From: Pirellula staleyi DSM 6068
GTDB lineage: Bacteria > Planctomycetota > Planctomycetia > Pirellulales > Pirellulaceae
NCBI GenBank assembly: GCA_945900945.1
Contig: CAMDKL010000001.1
Span: forward strand, 1 to 64,000
Direction: 5' to 3'
DNA: 64,000 nt
Of the stretch, positions 18,263 to 27,213 are shown in pieces. The notes beneath the pieces are model-generated. The model was given only the letters and a program-made list of their open reading frames with translations. It searched no databases and was not told where the DNA came from. The position numbers and the translations under genes are program-made. How positions within the stretch are numbered: position 1 is the stretch's first letter; every line of letters starts with the position of its first letter.

Positions 18263-19579
18263 ATGATCGATCTTTCGCTTTCCAGTACGCGTCATCGACT
18301 TTGCAATGGCGTCTCGCGCCGAGATTTCCTACGAATCGGAGCACTCGCACCGTTGGGACTTTCACTTCCGCATTTATTAGCCGCTGGCGCGGGCGATAGA
18401 AACACGCGAGCCAAATCGGTGATCCTCATCTATCTCGGTGGCGGCTTGTCGCATCACGATTCGTTCGATATGAAGCCGGATGCAGTGGAACAGATCCGCG
18501 GCAAGTACAAGAGTATCTCAACCAGTGTGCCTGGCCTAAGCATCTGCGAACTGTTACCGAAAACGGCTCAGGTTATGGACAAACTGACCCTCGTCCGCAG
18601 TGGCACTCATGAGAATGACCATCATGAGACGGCTACCAATTGGGTGTTGTCAGGGCGATTCGGTACCCCCTTTGGTGACCATCCCGCCATGGGTGCGATT
18701 GTGGCACATGAGACTGGCTTTTCCGGTGCGGTTCCTCCGTACGTCGCCGTACCTAAGAACCCTTCCTTCACTTGGGAATTGGGCAAAAGCGTTTGGTTGG
18801 GAGGGCGCTGTGAGTCATTCAAGGCAGGTAATCCCAATGACAAAGACTACCGTGTTCGCGACCTGTCGGCTCCCTCAGATCAAACCCTGCAAGCACTCGA
18901 GAGACGCAGGACGCTGCGTGCGGCAGTGGACCACCTCGCAGACCATGTGAAGGGAAACGATCAAATCGCCACGTACGACGAGTTCAGTCGCAAGGCTGCC
19001 GAGATGGTTCTTTCGCCCCAGGCGCAGTCGGCTTTTGCAATCGATAAAGAGGATACGAAAACGCGTGACGATTATGGCCGAAATGAATTCGGGCAGAGCG
19101 CTTTGCTGGCTCGTCGTCTGGTTGAAAATGGAGTGCGCTTTGTGACCGTAAACTTCGGTGGCTGGGACCATCACGCAGACATTTTTAAAGGCCTAGACAA
19201 GAAGCTACCTGAGTTCGATCAGGGCTACGGTTCGCTGATTGGCGACTTGGACCAACGTGGAATGTTGCAGGATACGCTGGTGCTGGCGATGGGGGAATTT
19301 GGCCGCACACCCAAGGTCAACGACAAAGCGGGGCGCGATCACTGGGGACGGGCTGGTTCCATGCTTTGGGCCGGTGCGGGTGTTGCAAGAGGGGCTGTGG
19401 TCGGCGCGACGGACAAGAATGGTGCGTTCGTTACCGATCGTCCGGTTCGCCCGGCTGATGTTGCTTGGACCGTTTACGAGGCGTTAGGAATAGATCCCGA
19501 AAAGCACTTGCACACACCTGATGGAAGACCGGTCTCGATCCTAGCGGAAGGTGCAACCATCAAGGAACTCTACGCATGA
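18263..19579 (+). CDS. DUF1501 (sulfatase-fold) protein, Tat-exported
   Basis: A 438-residue DUF1501 protein with a clear twin-arginine leader, SRRDFLRIGALAPLGLSLPH. Family blocks are SVILIYLGGGLSHHDSFDMK, HENDHHETATNW, NFGGWDHHADIF and LAMGEFGRTPKVN, with HWGRAGSMLWAGAG near the end. His and Asp residues in these blocks fit the metal sites of the alkaline phosphatase-like fold. The gap to the preceding gene is about 100 bases, and its stop overlaps the next start (ATGA), so the operon continues. The substrate is unknown. Confidence 0.92.
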   Translation: MIDLSLSSTRHRLCNGVSRRDFLRIGALAPLGLSLPHLLAAGAGDRNTRAKSVILIYLGGGLSHHDSFDMKPDAVEQIRGKYKSISTSVPGLSICELLPKTAQVMDKLTLVRSGTHENDHHETATNWVLSGRFGTPFGDHPAMGAIVAHETGFSGAVPPYVAVPKNPSFTWELGKSVWLGGRCESFKAGNPNDKDYRVRDLSAPSDQTLQALERRRTLRAAVDHLADHVKGNDQIATYDEFSRKAAEMVLSPQAQSAFAIDKEDTKTRDDYGRNEFGQSALLARRLVENGVRFVTVNFGGWDHHADIFKGLDKKLPEFDQGYGSLIGDLDQRGMLQDTLVLAMGEFGRTPKVNDKAGRDHWGRAGSMLWAGAGVARGAVVGATDKNGAFVTDRPVRPADVAWTVYEALGIDPEKHLHTPDGRPVSILAEGATIKELYA

Positions 19580-20331
19580 TGCGCGCAATTCTGATTTGCC
19601 TATTTGCAGCCGTGTTTTCAGCTTCTGCAGAAGACTCAAAAAAGGGTTCCGTGCGTATCACCGCCACGGAACCGGTTGCGATCATCAGCGGAACGAGGGC
19701 GGTTCTCAAGATCCGCGGGTTCAAGTTGAACGAAGCGCCGGAGTTGCGGTTTCCGAATACTCCAGCGGTGACTGCGGAGATCAAGGAAAAAAAAGAATCC
19801 CCGCAACCGCCAGGACTGGACAACAAGACCGTTGGTGATTCGCAGCTTCTAGCGGAGATCCTACTGCCAGCCGATTTCCCGGCTGGCCTGTTGGATTATG
19901 TTGTCGTGACGCCTGCTGGAGAAGCGATCGGGAAAATCAAGGTGTTCACAACCGATTCGTCTGCGGAGGAGAAGGAGCCCAACAACGGATTCAAAGAAGC
20001 AACAAAATTGCAGCTAGGCATTTCCATGATCGGCACCATCAAGGGCAACAAAGATGTCGATGTGTACGAGTTCCTGGCCCAGGCTGGAAAGAAGTTGAAA
20101 GTGAGTGTGACCTGTGGCGGAGCGTTGTTGATGGATGCAGCAATTCATTGCTATAGCGCAGATCGACAATTCCTTGCAGCCGCAGACGATGGCGAGACTC
20201 GCGATCCTGTCCTCATTTTCTCGACCTCAGTTGACGGTCCAGTATACCTTTGTGTCAGCGATGCCCATGATATCGGCGGCGAGTGGCATAGTTATGTACT
20301 CGTTGTCGAAGAGGTTCAAGAAGCAAAATGA
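19576..20331 (+). CDS. Secreted PPC-domain (bacterial pre-peptidase C-terminal) protein
   Basis: A 251-residue protein with a signal peptide (residues 1-18, cleaving near SASAED). A first beta domain of about 110 residues contains GTRAVLKIRGFKLNEAPEL. A PPC-type domain follows, marked by EKEPNNGFKEATKL, GTIKGNKDVDVYEFLAQAGK and a terminal SYVLVVEE. PPC domains are beta-sandwiches often found in secreted planctomycete proteins. It has an ATGA overlap on both sides, with the DUF1501 gene before and the cytochrome-WD40 gene after, so the three should be co-translated. No enzyme motif is seen; a scaffold or binding role is inferred. Confidence 0.85.
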   Translation: MMRAILICLFAAVFSASAEDSKKGSVRITATEPVAIISGTRAVLKIRGFKLNEAPELRFPNTPAVTAEIKEKKESPQPPGLDNKTVGDSQLLAEILLPADFPAGLLDYVVVTPAGEAIGKIKVFTTDSSAEEKEPNNGFKEATKLQLGISMIGTIKGNKDVDVYEFLAQAGKKLKVSVTCGGALLMDAAIHCYSADRQFLAAADDGETRDPVLIFSTSVDGPVYLCVSDAHDIGGEWHSYVLVVEEVQEAK

Positions 20332-21725
20332 GAAGCAACCTTTTTTACGTTTGCTTGACATGGCTAACGATCACGCTTGTTGCCACAGCACAAGAAGCAG
20401 ACGTGTCGTTTCATCGAGATGTTTTACCCATCCTCCGCGTCAACTGTTTTTCTTGCCACAAGCCAAACAAGGCCAAGGGTGGCGTGGATCTGACCACACA
20501 TAATGCATTTCTTAGGGGAGGTGACACCGGGCCGATCATTGCAGCCGGAGATGCCAAGAAAAGCAAGCTCATCGAAAGTATTTGCGGTGAAGAGCCTGAA
20601 ATGCCCAAGGATGCTGAACCCCTATCGGCTAGAGAAATTGCACTGATTTCACGCTGGATCACACAGGGCGCCAAGTCGGATGAACATGCAGAAGCCAGGA
20701 CGAGACGGCCCGACACGCCGCCGACCTACACATCGCTTCCAGCGATTCATGCGATGTCGCTTTCTCCCGATGGAGCGTTCCTAGCCGTCCCAGGCCACCA
20801 CGAGATTTTGCTGCATTCGACGGATGGATTGGGCATTGTAAAGCGTCTGCTGGGTGATTCCCCGCGATTGGAATCGGTTGCGTTTTCGCGTGATGGTACG
20901 ATTCTAGTCGCAAGTGGTGGTTCCGTATCCGAGTTTGGTGAAGTTCAAATCTGGGACGCGATCAAGCTCGAACTCCTTCGTTCCATCAAAGCTTCGAATG
21001 ACTCATTTTACGGCGTATCGATTTCGCCAGACAATCATCTTGTTGCAGTTGGCTGCGCCGACAAGCTGGTGCGAGTTTTTAGCATCGCAGAAGGCAAAGA
21101 GGTCATGCGATGCGACAACCACCTCGACTGGGTTTTCGGTTCCGCGTTCACCAACGATAGCGAACGCTTAGTCTCCGTGAGTCGCGACAAGTCAGCAAAG
21201 CTGATCGAAATCGCAACCGGCCACCTCGTCGATGACATCAACCAGTCTCGCGATCCTCTCGTTTGCCTATCGCGGCATCCAATGCACAATCAGATTGCAA
21301 CTGGCGGCACGGATGGAAAGATACGCCTATTCAAAATGGAGCCACGCGGTGGTCGTTTGGCTGAAGGGGACAATAAAGAGAACAGTTTTGTACGTGAGTA
21401 CGAACACATGGCATCACCCATTCAAGCCATCGCATTCTCACCCGACGGCATCCTGGTCGCGTGTAGCGCTGAGTCAGGCGAAGTTAGGATTTTCAAAACC
21501 GAAAACGGTCATCGCGTAACTCAGATTCACGCCAAGCAAGGGCCTGTATTTGCTCTCGCTTTCACAGCCGATGGTAAGCAAATTGCGACGGGTGGATACG
21601 ATGGCCGCATTCGTTTCTATGATACCGAAAAAGGGGAATTGCGAAAGGATATCGAAGGTGTTCCTTGCAAGAATACGAGCGGTTCGCAAGCGAGCGATTC
21701 CGCACGATCGAACTCAGAACGATAG
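20328..21725 (+). CDS. Cytochrome c (PSCyt1)-WD40 repeat secreted protein
   Basis: A 465-residue protein: signal peptide, then a planctomycete cytochrome c domain with CFSCHKPN (about residue 40) and EMPKDAEPLSAREIALISRW, then a WD40-type propeller (about 120-455). Recognisable repeats include MSLSPDGAFLAVPG, VSISPDNHLVAVGC, AFSPDGILVACS and AFTADGKQIATGGYDGRIRF. It is the last gene of the four-gene operon, overlapping the PPC gene by ATGA. A heme domain joined to a propeller fits extracellular electron transfer or scaffolding of the PSD1/DUF1501 complex, which is inference. Confidence 0.9.
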   Translation: MRSNLFYVCLTWLTITLVATAQEADVSFHRDVLPILRVNCFSCHKPNKAKGGVDLTTHNAFLRGGDTGPIIAAGDAKKSKLIESICGEEPEMPKDAEPLSAREIALISRWITQGAKSDEHAEARTRRPDTPPTYTSLPAIHAMSLSPDGAFLAVPGHHEILLHSTDGLGIVKRLLGDSPRLESVAFSRDGTILVASGGSVSEFGEVQIWDAIKLELLRSIKASNDSFYGVSISPDNHLVAVGCADKLVRVFSIAEGKEVMRCDNHLDWVFGSAFTNDSERLVSVSRDKSAKLIEIATGHLVDDINQSRDPLVCLSRHPMHNQIATGGTDGKIRLFKMEPRGGRLAEGDNKENSFVREYEHMASPIQAIAFSPDGILVACSAESGEVRIFKTENGHRVTQIHAKQGPVFALAFTADGKQIATGGYDGRIRFYDTEKGELRKDIEGVPCKNTSGSQASDSARSNSER

Positions 21726-21838
21726 CGACGTAACCGTAACCAACCTCGATCACTTCGATCGCAAGAATGTCGGCGGAAAAAACCTATTTGCGAGTAAAGG
21801 CAGCGAACAGCGAATCAATGGGCAAGAAGTAAAACTAA

Positions 21839-22201
21839 GTACCGATTAACTTCATAACAGCTACCCGTAGCCACCGAATCACCGTTGAGCAGATGGCAAT
21901 ATTGGAGCCAACAATGGCCGAGACTTGTGGGATTGCGTTGGTGCGAGCCTTGCGTGAAGTTCTCAAAGAAGCGGTCCGCCGCGGTGTACCACGAGCGGCA
22001 GCAGAGGACTTTATGTACGGGCACATCAAAGTGGAGTTGGGCATCGCCTTTGGTTTGGCCTCGTTTCCGTTCAGCGACGGAGTAGTTCTCATTTCGGGAT
22101 TCGGCAAGGAACGTATCTTCAAAGAGGATTGGTTAAAGGTATTCGAGCCAGCGAGCGTCAAAGAACAAACCCAAATGATCGTCAAGGGATCTACGAAATA
22201 G
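21839..22201 (+). pseudogene. C-terminal fragment of a phosphogluconate-dehydrogenase-C-domain (D-apionate oxidoisomerase-like) gene
   Basis: The frame encodes ITVEQMAILEPTMAETCGIA, then VRRGVPRAAAEDFMYGHIKV, SDGVVLISGFGKERIFKEDW and a natural-looking end. This resembles the C-terminal helical domain of oxidoreductases related to 6-phosphogluconate dehydrogenase, the group that includes D-apionate oxidoisomerase. The N-terminal NAD-binding domain, about 200-300 residues, is absent: a stop lies at 21836-21838. The ATG at 21893 gives a 102-residue protein that may or may not be made. The family call is from motif memory. Confidence 0.6.
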
Positions 22202-22210
22202 GTATCAAAC

Positions 22211-22549
22211 ATGACTAAAATTCGACGAATAATCCGAGCCTTCTCGGCGAACATCAAAGGTTTGATCTTTTTTCTGCGCAGCATGATGAACACCGCTGGG
22301 CCAAACGCAACGGAGCTCTGTGTGGACACAACGCTACTGGCATCAGGGCACACGGAGAACTCTGCGGATAAGCCCTTTTTGGTTGCGATTAACATTGGGG
22401 ACGGATCTGAATTGTGGAAACACCACTTGCCAGCCGAAGTCGTAAAGGGTGGAACAGCAGTTAACGCAAAGGATCGCATCTTTGTTACACTCGAGAACGG
22501 ACAATTGATGTGTTTCACTGGCCCAAATGCCAAATTGTCAACTCGCTAG
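22211..22549 (+). pseudogene. C-terminal fragment of a PQQ-like propeller gene
   Basis: The second half reads FLVAINIGDGSELWKHHLPA, then KGGTAVNAKDRIFVTLENGQ and LMCF, the last one or two blades of a PQQ-like propeller (A-x-x-x-x-x-G-x-x-L-W pattern). The first 40 residues look unrelated and lack a signal peptide, so this is a truncated end, not a full gene. It follows another truncated gene by nine bases. It could be translated as a 112-residue protein, but no independent function is suggested. Confidence 0.6.
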
Positions 22550-22623
22550 CGGATGCACTTTATAGTCGTGCCGTGTACAATGCTATTGTTAGATCGTCGT
22601 CCCAACCTTAGCCAGAGAAAAAA

Positions 22624-23013
22624 ATGTCTTTCCAAAACACGTCTTGCATCGAGCACTCGGTCCACGGAGTCAATGTGGTGATAACCATCCTTGAGGAACG
22701 GATACGCGACCCCGAAAAAGTTACCGAGATCAAAGATGCGATGACCGAAGTCGTAAGCAATAGTGTGTGCAAGAACTTGATCATTGACATGGATCGAGTT
22801 CAGTTTATCGGCAGCGTAGGCTTCCTAGCCTTCCTGGCAATGCGTCGAATACCGGGGGTGCAAAACGTCGTTCTTTGCAGTTTGAACGAGCACGTCAAAG
22901 AACTATTTGTGATTTGTCGTTTGATTCCATCGAAAAATGCATCGAGTGCACCGTTCCATGATTCAGCTTCCGTACAATCCGCCCTCGAATGGTGCGGCGC
23001 ATCGGCCGGCTAA
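22624..23013 (+). CDS. STAS-domain (anti-anti-sigma factor-like) protein
   Basis: A 129-residue protein of one STAS domain: GVNVVITILEERIRDPEKVT, then KNLIIDMDRVQFIGSVGFLA and FLAMRR. In SpoIIAA-type antagonists, a Ser or Thr in the D-x-x-x-x-D-S-S/T-G loop is phosphorylated by an anti-sigma kinase. Here the loop reads RVQFIGSVG, with Ser in the phospho-acceptor position. It sits alone among gene remnants with no kinase or sigma gene beside it, so its partner must be elsewhere. The start has AGAGAAAAAA just upstream. Confidence 0.85.
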   Translation: MSFQNTSCIEHSVHGVNVVITILEERIRDPEKVTEIKDAMTEVVSNSVCKNLIIDMDRVQFIGSVGFLAFLAMRRIPGVQNVVLCSLNEHVKELFVICRLIPSKNASSAPFHDSASVQSALEWCGASAG

Positions 23014-23084
23014 CATCGAGCGGACAATAATTAGTTCGAGCGTTGGCTTCGAGAACATCATTAAAGGTAGATGGGCGATCGTGA

Positions 23085-23366
23085 TTGAACAAGTCATCAC
23101 GAGCCACGGATCTTGACGAAAAGCTGAATACCTATTTAAAGATCGAGACGTTGGATTTTTACATTATTTTGGAGCAGCATCCGCCGTTGGCGATCGTCAT
23201 GCTTCGGACCGAGTCGGGTTTTATTCGCATAGTCTACGAAGGAATCGACGCCGTCATCGAATTACCTGTCATCGGCTGTGATCTTCCACTCGTCGAAATC
23301 TATGCCAGCGTCGAATTCACTCCAGATTGCGTGAATGAGCCCGACATCGAGTACGAGTTCAGCTAG
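23085..23366 (+). pseudogene. C-terminal fragment of a Uma2-family (DUF820) endonuclease-like gene
   Basis: The frame begins with SSRATDLDEKLNTYLKIETL and ends with VYEGIDAVIELPVIGCDLPL, V-E-I-Y, the C-terminal half of Uma2 proteins of the PD-(D/E)XK fold. Normally this follows the E-V-L-S-P-S-T segment with the catalytic residues. A stop right upstream shows the N-terminal about 100 residues are lost, so the nuclease core is incomplete. A TTG start gives 93 residues. Uma2 genes are usually numerous and unstable in planctomycetes and cyanobacteria. Confidence 0.7.
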
Positions 23367-23493
23367 CAACTCCGTCAAAGATTTCTGAGACGAAAAGAAC
23401 GACAAGAATATCGCTAATGCTGTCGATTCCAGCAGCCTCAACGTCGCCGGGAATCGCTGGGAAAAAATCCATTGGCTTTCCGCCGTATCTGCG

Positions 23494-25530
23494 TCAAGAA
23501 AGCGGATTAGTTTTAAGCCAGGTGTCTGGATCCGCATCGCTTGGCATCCGCCAGTCGCCGCGGGGAGACAAGGAAACGGTTCCGACTTTCGGACCGTCTG
23601 GTACGCAAGTTCGCTTGAACTGTGCCGCGAAGAACCTTTGTAAAAACGTATTCAAAACTTGTTTGATTTCTTGGCTAGCATAGTTGCGATCAAAAAGTGC
23701 GTGTTGAGCCAAGAGCAAAATTTTGCTTGGTGACGCACCGCATCGAACGAAATGATACAAGAAGAAATCGTGAAGTTCATAGGTGCCAATTGTACTCTCC
23801 GTACATTGGTGCATCGCTTTGTTTTGCGTTAACGGCAGTAATTCAGGCGATATTGGAGTGTCGGCAATATCCAGCAATACATTGCGGGCTTCGCCGTCAA
23901 ATCGAGTCATCGCAACGTGACGAACAAGGAATTTTACAAGTGTTTTCGGCACGGAGCAGTTGACGTTGTACATCGACATATGGTCGGCGTTGTAGGTGGA
24001 CCAACCCAACGCGGATTCCGATAAATCGCCTGTACCGATGACGAACCCCTTATTCATCAGTAGCATCGTTCGCATTCTGGCTTGAACATTCTCGAATACC
24101 AAATCGCTTCGTTTGTCGTCCGGCAGTCGTTCCATTTCGTCTTGTAATGATTGCCAGGTTTTTTCGTCAAGAGAAATGCCGAATGGCCGATGCTTTAGAT
24201 CCAAAAAAGTACGGAAGCAACTTTCACGGATATCGATGGTTTCGAGTGACAGTCCGAGTAACCCCATCAGTTGCGTCGCATTATTTTTCGTTTGGTCCGT
24301 CGTTCCAAAGCCAGGCATCGTAATGCCAATCAATCGGGATTTTTCCCAGTCCATGACTTCAAACATTTTGGCCGCGACAACAAGAGCGAGCGTACTATCT
24401 AATCCACCCGAAACGCCAATGACCAGCGGCAATTCCTTGGTAAGTCTCGACACGCGTTTTGCCAACGCAGCGCATTGGATTTCAAATATTTCGGCGCAAC
24501 GTTCATCGAGTTCCGTTGTCGCTTTCGGAACGAATGGGTGTGCATCGACGAATCTTGCAAGTGGCCTGACTCTCGTCTCCAATTCGAATGCGATCCGACG
24601 AAATGGCTTGTGGAACTCTGGGCTAGAGCTTTGGTGCATCGTCCCAAAGACGCGTCGGTCATGATCCAGTCGATCGAGGTCCACGTCGCTTGTCGCAAAA
24701 CTAACAACACCGTCAAGTTGGGACGCTACCGTCAAAGGCATTCCCGTTCCGATACGTTCTGACTCAGCTAGCAGCGATCCATTCTCGGCGATCAAGCAAT
24801 GGCCGCCAAAGACCAAGTCCGTTGTAGACTCCGTTGGACCTGCACTTGCGTAAACATACGCTGCAATGCACTTGCCCGATTGCGTGGTCACTAGCCGCTC
24901 GCGATAGTGAGCTTTTCCAACCGTTTCGTTGCTTGCCGATAGGTTGAGCAACACGTTGGCTCCAGCGATTGCTTGACAGGCACTCGGAGGAATTGGGACC
25001 CAAAGATCTTCGCAAATTTCAATTCCAACCGTAGCGTTGCCGCATGTAAACAACAGATCCGTTCCAAACGGGACAACGCTACCGCCACCGATAGATAGAC
25101 CGATCGATAGCATGACCTGAGCAATTGGCTGCCCTGCTCCCGATTGAAACCAACGCGATTCATAAAACTCTTGATAGGTTGGCAGATGCTGTTTGGGAAC
25201 CAGGCCAATAATCTGCCCGGCGCAAAGAACAGCAGCGACGTTAAAGAGTTTCCCCTCGATCGACAAAGGCAATCCGACGACGACCAGTTGTTTGGTTTGG
25301 ACGGCATGAGAGAGGGCAATCAATTCGATCTTGCAGGCATCCAAAAGTGAACTTTGCGTGAACAGTTCGCCACACGTGTATCCGCTCAAGCACAATTCGC
25401 CAAAGACGATCACGTCGGAGTTTGGAAAAGCAGCGATCGCAGTCTGTATCGATCGCCGATTGGCCGTAGGATTGGCGACGCAGGTCGGAGTGGATGCGGC
25501 GGTAACTCGCAGAAAGCCTAGTGGATGCAT
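23494..25530 (-). CDS. nadE: Glutamine-dependent NAD+ synthetase
   Basis: About 678 residues, the normal two-domain length. The N-terminal nitrilase-like amidase has Glu in FGELCLSGYTCGELF, Lys in VPKQHLPTY and nucleophile Cys in VGIEICEDLWVP. The C-terminal synthetase has the ATP PP-loop GVSGGLDSTLALVV and the substrate loop GTGDLSESALGWSTYNADH. It converts deamido-NAD+, ATP and glutamine to NAD+, in the cytoplasm. The start is the ATG of MHPLGFLRV because the family begins with this beta strand; 38 extra codons upstream overlap the neighbouring gene. It starts about 10 bases after the stop of the SnoaL-like gene, so the two are likely co-transcribed. Confidence 0.96.
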   Translation of the reverse strand: MHPLGFLRVTAASTPTCVANPTANRRSIQTAIAAFPNSDVIVFGELCLSGYTCGELFTQSSLLDACKIELIALSHAVQTKQLVVVGLPLSIEGKLFNVAAVLCAGQIIGLVPKQHLPTYQEFYESRWFQSGAGQPIAQVMLSIGLSIGGGSVVPFGTDLLFTCGNATVGIEICEDLWVPIPPSACQAIAGANVLLNLSASNETVGKAHYRERLVTTQSGKCIAAYVYASAGPTESTTDLVFGGHCLIAENGSLLAESERIGTGMPLTVASQLDGVVSFATSDVDLDRLDHDRRVFGTMHQSSSPEFHKPFRRIAFELETRVRPLARFVDAHPFVPKATTELDERCAEIFEIQCAALAKRVSRLTKELPLVIGVSGGLDSTLALVVAAKMFEVMDWEKSRLIGITMPGFGTTDQTKNNATQLMGLLGLSLETIDIRESCFRTFLDLKHRPFGISLDEKTWQSLQDEMERLPDDKRSDLVFENVQARMRTMLLMNKGFVIGTGDLSESALGWSTYNADHMSMYNVNCSVPKTLVKFLVRHVAMTRFDGEARNVLLDIADTPISPELLPLTQNKAMHQCTESTIGTYELHDFFLYHFVRCGASPSKILLLAQHALFDRNYASQEIKQVLNTFLQRFFAAQFKRTCVPDGPKVGTVSLSPRGDWRMPSDADPDTWLKTNPLS

Positions 25531-25540
25531 AGTTGGATTA

Positions 25541-25936
25541 TCAGCGGGCTGGGCTGCGATGGAAATGAATGTGTTTCCATTTGCCTTGTTTTCGGTGCCA
25601 AACTCGCGTTTCTTCCATCGCCGAAGAAATCGGTTTCCCCTCATGGATTCGTTGAGTCAAACGAACATATGCGATGATCGCAACATCGCCCATGATTCGA
25701 ATATGGGGAGCGACGATTGTGGACTGGACCGGAGTCGGTGTCCCGGAAGATGGTACGTTGAAGTAAAATTGATGGAACTCCAAACCGTCTACCAAATTGC
25801 CGAGTGCTTCTGGTTCGAAACAAGTCAACGATTCGTCACAAATTTCGGTATAGGTGTCCCAGTCCCCAGCCGTAATTGCGACCAAAAGCTTCTGAGTCAA
25901 TTCGAGCACAGCATCGCGATCCGTTTCTAACGACAT
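25541..25936 (-). CDS. SnoaL-like / CaMKII-association-domain protein
   Basis: About 131 residues of the cystatin-like alpha+beta barrel fold. ELTQKLLVAITAGDWDTYTE, then SLTCFEPEALG and TRVWHRKQGKWKHIHFHRS, match the CaMKII association-domain group of SnoaL-like proteins. Such proteins often form dimers or larger assemblies with a small-molecule pocket; the substrate is unknown. I chose the ATG of MSLETDRD because GGGAGAAGA lies just upstream; the ATG five codons earlier lacks such a site. It precedes nadE by about 10 bases in the same direction, a pairing whose reason I cannot see. Confidence 0.8.
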   Translation of the reverse strand: MSLETDRDAVLELTQKLLVAITAGDWDTYTEICDESLTCFEPEALGNLVDGLEFHQFYFNVPSSGTPTPVQSTIVAPHIRIMGDVAIIAYVRLTQRIHEGKPISSAMEETRVWHRKQGKWKHIHFHRSPAR

Positions 25937-26216
25937 TCTTCTCCCGTTCATTTTCTTTTAGAATCTCAATCCATTGCAGTTTACAAACCAACCCAATTCT
26001 AACTCGCGATCGTGTCGAGCGACACTCCACTTTATCGTGAAATTGTTCGACGTGAAGTAACTCTATTTTCTTCAAATACCAACGCAATACAAGCCCGAAG
26101 CGCCAGCAAGGGAATGGATAGTTTGTGTAGTTTTCGACGTTAAAAACCGCTCAGCAATGAGGTATTCTGCTTGCTTGCGCTGCGGGCTTGTACTAACAGT
26201 GTAACTTCAAAATGCA

Positions 26217-27176
26217 CTAGTTCGGGCTCTCATGTTGCAGGCCGTCGATGACGGTTTCTAAGAACTCGCGTGCCCTGCGCGCGAGAGCGTCGACTCCCTC
26301 GGGTGTTTTCGGTTGAGGCAAGAGTGGGGCTGAGATATTTTCATAGGCCAGCGGCATCGTCAGGCCAGAGAATGCCACCGGCTCCATGAGTCGGTAGTGG
26401 TCGATTTCGCCAAAGCCTGGCCCGCAGTCCTGGTCCTTGGGCCAGTCACGATGATCCTTCACGCAAAAGCTTCGTATCGCTGAGGCACATTTGCGAATGT
26501 CGGGAATCGGATCGAGGTTCAAATAGTCCATCACGTTTCCAGCGTCGTAATTTACGAATACGTTTGGGTCGTTGACCTCTCGAATGATTTCCGCGCACGC
26601 TTCGCCTGTTCCTGTCGTACCGCCGTGTTGTTTAACGACAATCATCAACCCGTGGTCGCGTGCAATCGGGCCGAGGACTTTTAAACGCTCGATCCACAAA
26701 GTTCGGTTTCCGCCCTGAGTATGGCCGAAGGTTAGCAACTGGCCGATCCCAGCCGCTGCGGCTTGCTTGATCCGCTGAGTCAGCACCTTGATTGCTTTGG
26801 CGTCTTCGGGATAGATCGTGGAGAACATCATGACCGGCTCCAGTCCCATATCTCGGCATCGTATTCCCAACGCTTTGGCCACCCCAGGCGGAGCGTCTTC
26901 CGCCATGACGGGGACCTGCTCGCCGCTGGTTTCACGGTGCCGGACGCCCCACGCGACGTGCCGAAAGCCCGCAGTCCTGATTCCAGTGAGCGCTCGTTCC
27001 AGCGGGAAGTTACTATAAGGGAGCGTCATGCAGGCATGTTGAAACACCGTCGGCTTGCGATCGCCCAACTCTGCTTGGCAAATCGAAGGCAACGCGGACG
27101 TTGCGGCCAATGACTTCGCCGTTGTGCATAGAAAACTACGACGTGAAAAAGAGGTCGGAGTACTGTTGCAATTCAT
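26217..27176 (-). CDS. Secreted xylose-isomerase-like TIM-barrel protein
   Basis: About 319 residues. A twin-arginine leader (SRRSFLCTTAKSLAATSALP) is followed by an AP endonuclease 2/sugar-phosphate isomerase barrel: LERALTGIRTAGFRHVAWGV, VVKQHGGTTGTGEA (metal-site-like His and Gly positions) and VNYDAGNVMDYLN, CVKDHRDWP, ending in a helix. Such Tat-exported isomerase-like proteins usually accompany Gfo/Idh/MocA oxidoreductases in planctomycetes, as here (38-base gap). They are thought to act on sugars in the periplasm; the substrate is not identifiable. The upstream TTG could add two codons. Confidence 0.88.
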   Translation of the reverse strand: MNCNSTPTSFSRRSFLCTTAKSLAATSALPSICQAELGDRKPTVFQHACMTLPYSNFPLERALTGIRTAGFRHVAWGVRHRETSGEQVPVMAEDAPPGVAKALGIRCRDMGLEPVMMFSTIYPEDAKAIKVLTQRIKQAAAAGIGQLLTFGHTQGGNRTLWIERLKVLGPIARDHGLMIVVKQHGGTTGTGEACAEIIREVNDPNVFVNYDAGNVMDYLNLDPIPDIRKCASAIRSFCVKDHRDWPKDQDCGPGFGEIDHYRLMEPVAFSGLTMPLAYENISAPLLPQPKTPEGVDALARRAREFLETVIDGLQHESPN

Positions 27177-27213
27177 GGTCAACTTGTTATTTAGGAGGTT
27201 GAATGCGATTGAA

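Noticed and set aside
21835-22533. Leftward 232-codon frame
   Set aside because: It is antisense to two remnants with recognisable motifs and has no signature of its own.
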